Shown: positions 42,168 through 51,674 of the stretch, piece by piece | Position numbering within the stretch: position 1 is the first letter of the stretch | Layout: every line of letters begins with the position of its first letter | Assembly (NCBI RefSeq): GCF_900101765.1 | Contig: NZ_LT627735.1 | Coordinates: 1,178,001 to 1,242,000 of the forward strand | Direction of reading: 5' to 3' | Origin: Nonlabens sp. Hel1_33_55 | GTDB lineage: Bacteria > Bacteroidota > Bacteroidia > Flavobacteriales > Flavobacteriaceae | Length of the DNA stretch: 64,000 nt | The notes under the pieces: model-generated | The model's input: the letters and a program-made list of their open reading frames with translations, nothing else | Database searches by the model: none | Told to the model about the DNA's origin: nothing | Made by a program: the position numbers and the translations under genes

Positions 42168-42416
42168 CTAATTCAATTTCTTCTTTGCAGTCAATAAACT
42201 AATCATAAACCAAATTAAAGCTACAACCTTTAAAATCAGTCCGGCAGCCAAAATTGTGTTGCCGTTTACTAATGCTTCTGCCCCAAAACCCCAATGCATG
42301 ATCTTGAATAATGCACCAACAATTATTAGAAAGATGGCAGTTATTAAGATGAATATGATTCCTTTATAATTCAAACTCTCCTTTAGTTGCTTTTGTTTTT
42401 GGTAATCTACTTTCAC
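42168..42416 (-). CDS. Short GldL-like membrane protein
   Basis: 82 residues. Two transmembrane helices: GIIFILITAIFLIIVGALFK (about 19-38) and AAGLILKVVALIWFMISLLT (about 57-76), joined by IMHWGFGAEALVNGNT. The FKIMHW plus NGNTILAAG pattern resembles the membrane part of GldL, the T9SS motor subunit. It lacks the long cytoplasmic tail of true GldL and is not beside gldK/gldM. Read here as a GldL-related paralogue of unknown role. Confidence 0.55.
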   Translation of the reverse strand: MKVDYQKQKQLKESLNYKGIIFILITAIFLIIVGALFKIMHWGFGAEALVNGNTILAAGLILKVVALIWFMISLLTAKKKLN

Positions 42417-42438
42417 TTTTCATGCTTTTATTATAGCC

Positions 42439-44304
42439 TTACATAGGTAGTTCTTCCTCTACCACATCCAACTCCACCTTCAAATTATCAATGATAAATT
42501 CTTGTCGGTCAGGTGTGTTTTTACCCATATAGAAACTCAATAGTTCCTCAATACTCATATTGTCATCCAGCATGATGGGATCTAATCGTATGTCGTCTCC
42601 TATAAAGTGGACAAATTCGTCTGGGCTTATTTCACCTAGTCCCTTGAATCGTGTGATTTCTGGGTTCTTACCTAATTCTGCCATAGCTTCCGCACGTTCT
42701 TGTGGCGTGTAGCAGTATCTGGTTTCTTTCTTGTTGCGAACTCTAAATAGCGGAGTTTGCAAGATGTATAAGTGTCCTTTCTTTATCAATTCTGGAAAGA
42801 ATTGAAGGAAGAAGGTGATCAACAATAAACGTATGTGCATTCCATCCACATCGGCATCTGTGGCAATCACGATCTTGTTGTATCGCAGGTCTTCCATGCT
42901 GTCCTCTATATTGAGTGCCGCTTGAAGTAGATTGAATTCCTCATTTTCATAAACAATCTTCTTGCTCATGTTGTAGGAATTCAAAGGTTTACCACGTAGC
43001 GAAAACACCGCTTGTGTATTCACATTCCTACTTTTCGTGATCGATCCACTCGCACTATCACCTTCCGTAATGAAAAGAGTACTGTCCAGGTGCATATCTT
43101 TTTTACTATCCGTTAGATGCACGCGGCAGTCGCGCAGTTTCTTGTTGTGGAGGCTGGCTTTTTTAGCACGATCTTTTGCCAGTTTTCTAATTCCACTTAA
43201 CTCTTTACGCTCACGTTCTGCTTGAATAATTTTACGCTGGAGTGCGTCAGCAGTCTCTGCATTTTTATGCAGATAATTATCCAGCTGCGTACCTATAAAA
43301 TCATTAATAAAGGTTCGAACGGTTGGCAAATCGCCGCCCATATCTGTAGAACCCAGTTTAGTTTTGGTCTGTGATTCAAAAACAGGCTCCATCACCTTTA
43401 TAGCAATAGCACTTACAATGGATTTACGTATGTCACTGGCCTCATAATTCTTGCCATAATATTCACGTATCGTTTTCACGATGGCTTCTCTAAAAGCCGC
43501 CTGATGCGTTCCACCTTGGGTAGTATTCTGTCCATTGGCAAACGAGTGATATTCTTCAGAATATTGGGTTTTGCTGTGGGTCATCGCAACCTCAATATCA
43601 TCTGCTCGCAGGTGAATGATTGGATACAGTCTATCAGATGCATTGATGTTCTCGCTCAACAAATCCTTCAACCCATTTTCAGAGAAAAACTTCTCGCCGT
43701 TGAAAATAATGGTCAATCCAGGATTGAGGTACACGTAGTATTTAAGCATACGCGCCACATATTCTGGGCGGTATTTGAAATTCTTGAAAATCTCATCGTC
43801 CGGTATGAAAGTGATTTTGGTTCCCTTACGACGGCTGGTCTCGTCCAGCATTTCCTCGTTGGTAAGCTCACCACGCTCAAACTCTGCACTGGCGCTTTTT
43901 CCATCACGAGTGGACTCAACCCTAAAGTAATTTGAAAGTGCATTCACCGCCTTGGTTCCTACTCCATTCAATCCAACCGATTTCTTAAAGGCGCGGCTAT
44001 CGTACTTCCCACCGGTATTCATTTTGGAAACCACATCCACCACTTTTCCTAGCGGTATACCGCGACCGTAGTCACGAACAATAACGCGCTCGCCTTGTAT
44101 GGAAACCTCAATGGACTTACCCGATCCCATCACATACTCATCGATGGAATTATCAATAACTTCCTTCAACAAAATATAGATTCCATCATCTGCACTGGAA
44201 CCATCGCCCAGTTTCCCAATGTACATTCCAGGACGCATCCTAATGTGCTCCTTCCAGTCCAGCGACCGTATATTATCTTCAGTATATTTAGTTTCCTCGC
44301 TCAT
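42439..44304 (-). CDS. parE: DNA topoisomerase IV subunit B
   Basis: 621 residues. GHKL ATPase: RPGMYIG, VIDNSIDEYVMG (N-box), DYGRGIPLG, GLNGVGTKAVNALS. TOPRIM: TEGDSASGSI then DADVDGMHIRLLL. Supplies ATP-driven strand passage to the ParC subunit encoded downstream in the same cluster. Starts MSEETKYTEDNIRSLDWKEH. Confidence 0.95.
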   Translation of the reverse strand: MSEETKYTEDNIRSLDWKEHIRMRPGMYIGKLGDGSSADDGIYILLKEVIDNSIDEYVMGSGKSIEVSIQGERVIVRDYGRGIPLGKVVDVVSKMNTGGKYDSRAFKKSVGLNGVGTKAVNALSNYFRVESTRDGKSASAEFERGELTNEEMLDETSRRKGTKITFIPDDEIFKNFKYRPEYVARMLKYYVYLNPGLTIIFNGEKFFSENGLKDLLSENINASDRLYPIIHLRADDIEVAMTHSKTQYSEEYHSFANGQNTTQGGTHQAAFREAIVKTIREYYGKNYEASDIRKSIVSAIAIKVMEPVFESQTKTKLGSTDMGGDLPTVRTFINDFIGTQLDNYLHKNAETADALQRKIIQAERERKELSGIRKLAKDRAKKASLHNKKLRDCRVHLTDSKKDMHLDSTLFITEGDSASGSITKSRNVNTQAVFSLRGKPLNSYNMSKKIVYENEEFNLLQAALNIEDSMEDLRYNKIVIATDADVDGMHIRLLLITFFLQFFPELIKKGHLYILQTPLFRVRNKKETRYCYTPQERAEAMAELGKNPEITRFKGLGEISPDEFVHFIGDDIRLDPIMLDDNMSIEELLSFYMGKNTPDRQEFIIDNLKVELDVVEEELPM

Positions 44305-44442
44305 TTGCTCTCGTGTGTCCTAGCTTGAAATATAATAAAGGTTGTTGGTAGTTCGCTTTCGCGGAAGCGAAACTAATCAACAGAAACGACCCCTAAATTG
44401 TGGATAATTACCAACCGTTGTTCAAACCTTAATATAATTATT

Positions 44443-44545
44443 TGGGCGTTCCCAGCCCGCTTGTGGCGGGATGGTCGGGCTTTACGTTACAATCTTTGAC
44501 CACTCTACCGTGTGATCAAAGGATTTTCACTTCAATCCCTAACGC
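44443..44545 (-). repeat. Structured dispersed repeat, copy 2 (opposite orientation to copy 1)
   Basis: Read on the minus strand: GCGTTAGGGATTGAAGTGAA, a hairpin with arms CTTTGATCAC/GTGGTCAAAG, the box GATTGTAACGTAAAGCCCGA, a hairpin CCCGC/GCGGG, then GGGAACGCCCA. Same boxes as copy 1 at 3554-3669 but different stem sequences. Apart from this and the palindrome at 44354, the gap 44305-44690 holds nothing recognised. Confidence 0.65.
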
Positions 44546-44690
44546 AATTTGAACTAGAGATAAAGTACTGCCATAAATCAATACTTACATATTTAAAAGA
44601 TAACATTGAGGAGTAGAAATGTTGGATAAACGTAGTATTAACACAATGCGATGCAAGTTTGCCTATTTTTACCCATTTAAAGATCCTATC

Positions 44691-45212
44691 ATGAAACATA
44701 TTGTCTTGATTCTCGCATTAGCACTGATATCCTGTAATAATTCCAATTCTCAAAACCAAAAAATGGAAGATGATGGCCTCACAACTTTCTATTTTATACG
44801 CCATGCCGAAAAGCAGGACGGCGCAGATCCAGAGTTGACTGCCTATGGAAAACAGCGCGCTACAGAATGGGTCAATTACTTTATGCTCAAGGATGTAGAT
44901 CACGTGATATCATCTGACACTCAACGTACACAATCCACTGCTGAGCCACTCGCACGATCCAAAAAACTTGACGTAGAAACCTATGATGTGAGCGCAGTAA
45001 ATGGTAAGACATTATTAGAACAATATCGTGGTAAAACCGTGGTGCTTTATGGTCACAGTAATACCATTAATAAATATGCAAACGACCTCCAACAGGATCA
45101 AAACTATGGCGAGTTGGATGATGCAGATTTTGATCACTTTTTCATTGTGAGAATTGATGAAAATGGAAATACCAATGCGGTAAAGGAATCAATGCAATTT
45201 GATATTGATTAA
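44691..45212 (+). CDS. SixA/phosphoglycerate-mutase-like histidine phosphatase, lipoprotein
   Basis: 173 residues from the ATG at 44691, which opens a lipoprotein signal (MKHIVLILALALISCNN). A frame from 44619 would add 24 residues ahead of it. Histidine phosphatase motif FYFIRHAEKQDG (RHAE), then VDHVISSDTQRTQSTAEPLA and VVLYGHSNTINKYAND with the second catalytic His. The substrate is probably a small phospho-compound or phospho-protein in the periplasm. The stop overlaps the start of the VF530 gene by one base. Confidence 0.8.
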   Translation: MKHIVLILALALISCNNSNSQNQKMEDDGLTTFYFIRHAEKQDGADPELTAYGKQRATEWVNYFMLKDVDHVISSDTQRTQSTAEPLARSKKLDVETYDVSAVNGKTLLEQYRGKTVVLYGHSNTINKYANDLQQDQNYGELDDADFDHFFIVRIDENGNTNAVKESMQFDID

Positions 45213-45436
45213 TGGAATCCCAACCTAACAATCCACTGCACGGCGTTAAGCTGGCGGATATTGTAGAGCAACTCGTGGAGCATTATGGCTGGCATGAGTT
45301 GGGCGGCAAAGTTAGAATTAACGCTTTTAATACAAATCCATCCGTAAAATCCAGTCTCAAGTTTTTACGCCGCACACCTTGGGCGCGCGAGAAAGTTGAA
45401 GAATTATATCTGGAAACATTTCACGGCAACAAGTAA
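45212..45436 (+). CDS. VF530 family (DUF2132) small protein
   Basis: 74 residues. The VF530 signature is clear: NPLHGVKLADIVEQLVEHYG, WHELGGKVRINAFNTNPSVK, SSLKFLRRTPWAREKVEELY. It is a small helical DNA-binding-like fold of unknown role, well conserved in Gram-negative bacteria. Start and stop overlap the phosphatase gene as TAATG, so translation is coupled. Confidence 0.9.
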   Translation: MESQPNNPLHGVKLADIVEQLVEHYGWHELGGKVRINAFNTNPSVKSSLKFLRRTPWAREKVEELYLETFHGNK

Positions 45437-45629
45437 TTCTTTGTGGAACAATAATAAAAATTGATAGCTTACTTAGTATTTACTTGGATTTTAGCCTTTC
45501 AACATTTCCGGTTTTCAAATCTTTGAGAATGTCTGAAGATGAGTTCGCTTTCGCGAAAGCGATACAAAATTCAAACTCCAGTAAATTTCTTTAGGCGATT
45601 CCTGCTATCTGCGATTTAAAGGAATATGC

Positions 45630-48623
45630 TTACCTCTTAAGAGTAAAGTGAGCCCTGAAATCACGCGGTGCATCAGCTCCTATAGGAATATAATTGATCC
45701 TGAACCAGTAGTCTGACGATGGCATCAACTCGCCAATGAACGTTCCATCCCAAGAAGGATCTGTAGAGTTTAATTGCTTGAGCAGCTTACCGTAACGATC
45801 AAATATATAAATGCTTGCATCTTGATTTTCCTGCAATCCAGATATTCTCCATAGATCATTGAATCCATCGTTGTTGGGAGTGAAAAACTTAGGATAACTC
45901 AATATATAAACGACTTGAGTCTCCTCACCACAACCATTTCTATCCCGCACGGTAACTTCATATCTACCGTTATCGAGGTTTTGAAAAACTCCGTTTCCCT
46001 GCCATACACCATCACCTATACTAAATTCAAGGTCTCCATCACCGGTTGCAGTGGCCACGATCATTTGATCTTCCTCAAAGTCACTTGATGTTGTCTCTAC
46101 AGTGAGAGTTGGAGGTTCTTTGCGTACGGCAGTGGTACTATCTTCAAATTCACAACCTGTAGCATTAGAGGTTGCAACAAGTCTGTACTCTCCAGAGAAA
46201 ATGACTTCAATGGAACTGGCCGTCTCGTTATTTATGAGATCATTATTGTAAAACCATTGAAAGGAATGTGCAGCTGCATCAAGTCCTGATTCCAATATAG
46301 GTGTTTCTAGTATCACATTACCATCTTCATCTGTACAGACGATGACCGTATCAGGCAGGTTGAACTCTGGTAAGGGGTCGACCGTGACCACAACATCTGT
46401 GCTGCACCCATTATCGTCTACGGCTGTAATTAGTGTAGAACCAGCAATGAAACCTGAGACAAGTCCATCTTCATCAACACTTGCTATAGAGGTGTCTGAA
46501 GAACTCCACTGCAATGCAGAGCTACCTCCAGAAAAAATCAACTGTAACTGTTGGTTTTCACACACGTTGTCAGGAGTTTCAATAACTATGTGTTCTGTTA
46601 CGGTAATGTCGATACTACCATTACAACCTATAGCGTTTGTAAATGTTATTGTCGTAGTGCCTGGTGCATTTGACGTGACCAGACCTACTCCATTGACAGA
46701 AGCAATGGATGGATCGAGTGATTGCCACATATCGCCAGGACTAGGCAAAGCCACTGTAGATAGTTGACTGGTTTCATTCAAACAGAGAACATTCTCACCG
46801 GTGATGGATGCATCTGCAGCAATATCCACTAGAATTGTATCCGTACATCCAGCTTGAGTGGTATAAGTAACCATGGTAGTTCCAACAGATATTGCTGTTA
46901 ATAATCCGCTTTGGTCAATCGTTGCAACTGCAGGGTCAGAAGATATCCACGGATCTGTTGTTGATGGTGACCCGCCAGCCGTGAAAATTGCCTGACTGTC
47001 AAAGCAAACTATCTCGGGACCATTAATAGCTGGTTGTGTGGATACAGTTAGATCTATCGACACATTTCCTTCACAACCACCTTCTTCAAAATAGGTGATT
47101 ACTGTTGTACCGGCCGTGATTCCGGTTACCAGGCCATTGTTATCAACGGTCGCCACACTTTCATCTGAGGATGTCCAGGGCAATGTTGAAGATGGAACAC
47201 CAGACCCTGATAACTGGGTGGTTTCCATTTCACAAATAGCAGTGCTGCCTGTTATCTGCAGCGTGTTATCAATAATGAGATCCAGCGTATTGCTTTGCAG
47301 ACATATCTCATCAGATTTTATCAGGATTCTATAGTCAGAACTCAATTCAATGCCATCTGGTATGGTACAGTTGACTGTACCACCAGTGGCGGTCTGATCT
47401 GATCCTATAATGACGGCATTGCTAAAATCCCCTTGCTCATCACTCAAAATGACCTCAAATAAAGATGAAGATGTAAATGTTCCGAACAGTTCAAATTCAA
47501 TGTCAAAAGAATTGCTATCACAAAAGTCGGGCGGAGTTTCGAACTCATTCAAGCGAATGTTCTTTAATAAATCAGGATAGACGGATAGAAAAATCTGACC
47601 ATCTTGCGAGTATACTGCCACAATATCGTCAGTGAACGGATTGCGAGCGATATTATGACTTTCGCCTGTAGCAATAATCACAGGATCACTAAAAGTGGTT
47701 CCTTGATCTGCACTTATTTTCATCTGCAGCTCTCCGTTTCCAGCTTGATATCCATCAATTAAAGTACCGGTATTATCTGCAAATAGAGTTCTTCCCTGAA
47801 CGTTTCTTGAGTTTTCTGCGAGTGCTATAGGTAGTGTCATTCCAGTCTCGACATCCAGACGGTATCCGGCAGATCCTGCTCCACCTGTGAAAATATAAGT
47901 ACCACAAGGTCCGTCACTCAGTGCGTAGCTAGAAAAAAAGACTTCTCCCGGTGGATTTAATGTTATTTCATTTACAGTATTCCCATTATCGGTACTTACA
48001 AAAAGATATAGATTAGGGTCATCTGTGGGTAAAAAGACATTTCCGTTGACATCAGTAAATACATCTGAGTATACAAATGATCTACCGGTAGGTGTTATGG
48101 TGTAATCGCCAATGCCTTGATTACTGTTTGAAATTAAAAATCTACCTGAAGTATCGGTTAAGTAAACATTGTTATTGTAATGAGCCATATGAGCGGCACC
48201 AAAACTACTATTCGATACGCCTCGAGGCTCTTCAAAACTTTCACCTTGATCTAGACTTCTTGATATGAACAAGCCGTTGGAGATGAAAGACACAAATACG
48301 ATTCCCTGATCATTTACCATAATGGCAGGTTCTGATCCTACGCTAGCACTTATCTGTAAGCTGGGTAAGAAGGTAGCACCTCGATCTGTACTTTTTGCGA
48401 CTCGTACTCCTGCACTTCCACTATACACGACATAAATAGTCCCATCAGACGCCACGGCTACGTTCTTGCTGGTGTTTGCCTGTCCTATGCTATTGCCGTT
48501 TCCCATGTCACTGACCGCCACGCCGGAAAAAAGAGGTGCCTGAGAAAAACCGGCAGTACCTACCGCTAAAAATAATAGCGAAAGGAGTATTGCTTTAGAC
48601 GATGAGAAATGATGTAAATTCAA
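45630..48623 (-). CDS. Giant secreted protein with Ig-like (Big_2) repeats and T9SS type B sorting domain
   Basis: 997 residues. Signal peptide near MNLHHFSSSKAILLSLLFLA. The N-terminal 370 residues contain BNR/sialidase-like repeats (AKSTDRGATFLPSLQIS, ISRSLDQGESFEEPRG, VSTDNGNTVNEITLN). Four or five Big_2-type Ig repeats follow at about 480-790, each with WxSSDxSxAxVDxxGLV (LPWTSSDESVATVDNNGLVT, DPWISSDPAVATIDQSGLLT, DMWQSLDPSIASVNGVGLVT, LQWSSSDTSIASVDEDGLVS). The end YPKFFTPNNDGFNDLWRISG ... DGTFIGELMPSSDYWFRINY is the gliding-motility C-terminal (type B) T9SS domain. Likely a cell-surface adhesin. Confidence 0.85.
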   Translation of the reverse strand: MNLHHFSSSKAILLSLLFLAVGTAGFSQAPLFSGVAVSDMGNGNSIGQANTSKNVAVASDGTIYVVYSGSAGVRVAKSTDRGATFLPSLQISASVGSEPAIMVNDQGIVFVSFISNGLFISRSLDQGESFEEPRGVSNSSFGAAHMAHYNNNVYLTDTSGRFLISNSNQGIGDYTITPTGRSFVYSDVFTDVNGNVFLPTDDPNLYLFVSTDNGNTVNEITLNPPGEVFFSSYALSDGPCGTYIFTGGAGSAGYRLDVETGMTLPIALAENSRNVQGRTLFADNTGTLIDGYQAGNGELQMKISADQGTTFSDPVIIATGESHNIARNPFTDDIVAVYSQDGQIFLSVYPDLLKNIRLNEFETPPDFCDSNSFDIEFELFGTFTSSSLFEVILSDEQGDFSNAVIIGSDQTATGGTVNCTIPDGIELSSDYRILIKSDEICLQSNTLDLIIDNTLQITGSTAICEMETTQLSGSGVPSSTLPWTSSDESVATVDNNGLVTGITAGTTVITYFEEGGCEGNVSIDLTVSTQPAINGPEIVCFDSQAIFTAGGSPSTTDPWISSDPAVATIDQSGLLTAISVGTTMVTYTTQAGCTDTILVDIAADASITGENVLCLNETSQLSTVALPSPGDMWQSLDPSIASVNGVGLVTSNAPGTTTITFTNAIGCNGSIDITVTEHIVIETPDNVCENQQLQLIFSGGSSALQWSSSDTSIASVDEDGLVSGFIAGSTLITAVDDNGCSTDVVVTVDPLPEFNLPDTVIVCTDEDGNVILETPILESGLDAAAHSFQWFYNNDLINNETASSIEVIFSGEYRLVATSNATGCEFEDSTTAVRKEPPTLTVETTSSDFEEDQMIVATATGDGDLEFSIGDGVWQGNGVFQNLDNGRYEVTVRDRNGCGEETQVVYILSYPKFFTPNNDGFNDLWRISGLQENQDASIYIFDRYGKLLKQLNSTDPSWDGTFIGELMPSSDYWFRINYIPIGADAPRDFRAHFTLKR

Positions 48624-48833
48624 ATAATCAGGTTTTGGTGGTTGGTGTATTTGACAATTCTACGATAGATATTTTAGTTCATCAAATTTAAATTTATCAT
48701 TCTTAACGAGCCCATTTAACACGGCTTTTTCTGAATCAAAGCCCAATGTATGTCGCATTATCTTTAATTCCGTTTGAGATGAAGGGTCAAAGTACTGACT
48801 TGTTGTTATTTGTCCTAACACTTAAAGTATAGG

Positions 48834-49241
48834 TCATCGATGGCTTACGATCATATTGTACTCCTCAAAACTGAACTTACCTTCAAAAAGTTGGATGGAC
48901 TTCTCTATAATTCTAGCAGCACGTTGTGGCGGCATCCCTATTTCCAAAGCATAGTTGTAAACCATTTTGCGTTCCTGCTCATCAATAACATGATCAGCAA
49001 ATATGATGTGGAACATCTCATAAAGCCGTCTCATCTGTTTACTCACGATAGTCGTTTTTTCAACAGGGTATTTTTCGGGATTCTCGATGAGCATGGAAAA
49101 ATCGTCCTCACTGATCTTGAGTTTCTTTGCAATTCCCTTGAGAATGTCCTTTTCTTTATCGCAAATGTCGCCGTCCATGTGTGAGGCAAATACCAATGCA
49201 GACATGTGAGCAAACCTTTTACCGTGTTCTTTTGAATCCAT
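48834..49241 (-). CDS. TerB-like protein
   Basis: 135 residues, all helical. MSALVFASHMDGDICDKEKD and IIFADHVIDEQERKMVYNYA carry the paired acidic Asp-Gly/Glu motifs of TerB/DjlA N-terminal domains (two pseudo-symmetric helix sets). These proteins bind metal ions and are linked to membrane stress in other bacteria. No other ter genes are present here, so a tellurite role is not supported. The genomic palindrome lies just upstream at 49260-49275. Confidence 0.7.
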   Translation of the reverse strand: MDSKEHGKRFAHMSALVFASHMDGDICDKEKDILKGIAKKLKISEDDFSMLIENPEKYPVEKTTIVSKQMRRLYEMFHIIFADHVIDEQERKMVYNYALEIGMPPQRAARIIEKSIQLFEGKFSFEEYNMIVSHR

Positions 49242-49434
49242 AATTGATGATAGTTATTTCGCTTTCGCGAAAGCGAGAACATCAAAGCTCCAGTACAAAT
49301 CTAAACCTGACATGATAGCAATCATATTCCGCAGGATGGTCCCGCCGTCGGTTAATAAGATAATGAATCCATAGAAATTATCGAGCTGTGCTCAAAGACA
49401 GGTAACACTATGGTAAAAATGATATAGTCCTTTA

Positions 49435-51057
49435 CTATCGTTTCATCAAGGTGTAGAGATGTGCCCTGAGACGGTTTTTGTAACTACTGCGGGAACTATC
49501 CAAGGGATTGAGATCAAATGTCTCTACCGATTGAATGGTGTAGTCGGACTTTAATGAATCTAGTCTGTCTTTATCTTCTGTAAAATTTGTGAGGATCTGA
49601 ATCTTGGGACGATCCATCTCACTCAATTCCTCTATGGTTGCGTGAGTCGTTATAGAGCCATAATCCCAATATATTTCAGGAGCAAGTTTATCGATGGTAT
49701 AAACGGGCACCTGACGGTCAGAAAGGTGCGACACAGAATTAAAATCAGGATTCCCCAATAAGGCACCAGATAAAGGGAAGCCACAGATAATGACGACCAT
49801 AATAAAAGCAATGGTGAGATGGAAAACCTTACCTAGATGTTGCTTCAAAAGATGAAACCATATTGAAACTCCCACAGCTACTAATGCTACAGATGTTACT
49901 ACAAAGTAACCTAGATAGTCACTCAGTTTATCACCAAAATACAGATACGCTCCCAAGGGAAATAGGACTCCAATGGTTCCTATCAAACCAAAATTGAAAT
50001 ACACCGGCCATTTTTCCCATTTACTTGTAATATTTTTAAAATTGAGGATGAGATACTCGATATAAAAGGCAGTTGTCATTGCCAGTGGAATCAATACCGG
50101 AAGCAGGTAACGGGACTTTTTAGTAGGAATAAGAGACAGCAAAATTACCGAAAAAACGGTCCACAGCAGTACGAAACGATACACCTTAGGGTTGGAAACC
50201 TTTTTCTTCAGGTAGGGATAAAACAATGCAACGAATGCCGGTATGGTCCAGATACCGGATTGCGTGAAAAAACTCCAGTAGTAATAGAATGGTTTGAGCT
50301 CATAACCTACCCAGCGACCGGATTCTTTAGTGGCAATTCGGGTAGCTTCTGCGGTGTCGTATGCATAAATGTAAATCGCCCACCAGGATGACAATGCAGC
50401 GATCACGATAATCATCAATGTGAGCGGCAGCCATTTATTCTTGAATGTGTTGAATTTATAGGTGAAGATATAAGCTATTAGAAATGGTAATAGCAAAGCG
50501 TAATGTGAAACTGGACCTTTGCTCATAAATGATAATCCGATCAGTAGCCCAGCAAGTAAAGCGTTGCGATATTTTTTCTCTTGGTCGTAAAAGAAAGAGA
50601 ACAAATAATAAATACCCACGAGCATGAAAGCATGGGCAAATATGTCCCAAGTGCCGTTGCGTCCAGCAAAAATGATGTAGAAGCTTGTACCAGCGATAAG
50701 GCTGGTTAATAGTGAAAGAGATTTGTTTTGAGTCAGCTTTCGCGAAAGCGAGAACATATAAAACAACAATAACAAAGTCACTAACGCCGCAGGTAATCTA
50801 AGGGCTGTAATGCTATCCATCCCAAAGATTTCACCAAAAAATGCCGTAAGCCATGTAGGTAACGGTGGTTTTTCATACCGCGCCAGACCATCCATGGTTG
50901 TGAGTATCCAGTTCCCATCAGTGAGCATTTCTCTAGCGGTTATGAAGTTGCGCGCCTCCATAATATTGGGGTACAAGTATCCCAGATGCGCTAGGTAAAT
51001 AGCGATCCACATGATGGTGATGGACCAATAAGGATGCTTATCTAGGAACTTTGTCAT
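49435..51057 (-). CDS. GT39-type membrane glycosyltransferase (ArnT-like)
   Basis: 540 residues from the ATG at 51055-51057 (MTKFLDKHPYWSITIMWIAI). A longer frame from 51192 would overlap the upstream gene and is rejected. About 10-12 transmembrane helices. The first periplasmic loop has MEARNFITAREMLTDGNWIL and LARYEKPPLPTWLTAFFGEI, which matches the catalytic Asp/Glu loop of GT39/ArnT enzymes that use polyprenyl-phosphate sugars. Its start overlaps the LAB_N gene by 4 bases (translational coupling). With the GT2 gene it forms a typical system transferring a sugar to lipid A or another envelope lipid. The palindrome at 50735 lies within the gene. Confidence 0.8.
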   Translation of the reverse strand: MTKFLDKHPYWSITIMWIAIYLAHLGYLYPNIMEARNFITAREMLTDGNWILTTMDGLARYEKPPLPTWLTAFFGEIFGMDSITALRLPAALVTLLLLFYMFSLSRKLTQNKSLSLLTSLIAGTSFYIIFAGRNGTWDIFAHAFMLVGIYYLFSFFYDQEKKYRNALLAGLLIGLSFMSKGPVSHYALLLPFLIAYIFTYKFNTFKNKWLPLTLMIIVIAALSSWWAIYIYAYDTAEATRIATKESGRWVGYELKPFYYYWSFFTQSGIWTIPAFVALFYPYLKKKVSNPKVYRFVLLWTVFSVILLSLIPTKKSRYLLPVLIPLAMTTAFYIEYLILNFKNITSKWEKWPVYFNFGLIGTIGVLFPLGAYLYFGDKLSDYLGYFVVTSVALVAVGVSIWFHLLKQHLGKVFHLTIAFIMVVIICGFPLSGALLGNPDFNSVSHLSDRQVPVYTIDKLAPEIYWDYGSITTHATIEELSEMDRPKIQILTNFTEDKDRLDSLKSDYTIQSVETFDLNPLDSSRSSYKNRLRAHLYTLMKR

Positions 51058-51674
51058 TCTTGTCGTTTCAATATAATCATGTTGCGAGCGTATAAAAAGA
51101 TGCCTAGTAAATGTCCTAAAAATAATACGGGATCCACTCTTATGATCGCGTAAGTCAAAATTAATAGAGAACCCACAAGACTCAATACCCAAAAGCCGAA
51201 TGGTAATGAAGATTCCTTGTGTTTTTCACTGTAAAACCATTGATACACAAATCTTAGGGTAAAAACTATTTGAGCAATGATTCCCAAGGCCAGCAACCAT
51301 CCTGGAATGTCGTCGTTCTGGAAAAGCAGCACTCGATCATAAACTTGATTGTTATAACCCACAATCAAGATGAGTACGGGAAAAAGGTAAAGAAACCAAC
51401 GGATTAGTTTAGGAAAGGATTTCCAACTGCCTTGTAGCTGCATGTTACGTATGTAAATGAAGTAGGTCAATATCTGACCCAGCATGATGGCAAAATCATC
51501 ACGCAGGTATCCGTAGACGAACAATGCAAACGATGCTAATAGACTAAGCTGCCAGAATAGAACAGGTGTCAAGACACGTTTATTCTTTTCTGAAACGATC
51601 CATTGCATTATGGACCGCGCAGAAAATAGAATTTGGGCAGCAAAACCTATCGCATAGATCACCCAATCATTCAT
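51054..51674 (-). CDS. Lipid-A-disaccharide-synthase N-terminal domain-like (LAB_N) membrane protein
   Basis: 206 residues, about six transmembrane helices in two similar halves: IYAIGFAAQILFSARSIMQW with SEKNKRVLTPVLFWQLSLLA, and LALGIIAQIVFTLRFVYQWF with SEKHKESSLPFGFWVLSLVG. This internal duplication, with the (V/Y)S-EK-K signature, is the LAB_N domain. It probably acts in flipping or processing a lipid-linked sugar for the neighbouring GT2 and GT39. Overlaps both neighbours by 4 bases. Confidence 0.8.
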   Translation of the reverse strand: MNDWVIYAIGFAAQILFSARSIMQWIVSEKNKRVLTPVLFWQLSLLASFALFVYGYLRDDFAIMLGQILTYFIYIRNMQLQGSWKSFPKLIRWFLYLFPVLILIVGYNNQVYDRVLLFQNDDIPGWLLALGIIAQIVFTLRFVYQWFYSEKHKESSLPFGFWVLSLVGSLLILTYAIIRVDPVLFLGHLLGIFLYARNMIILKRQE

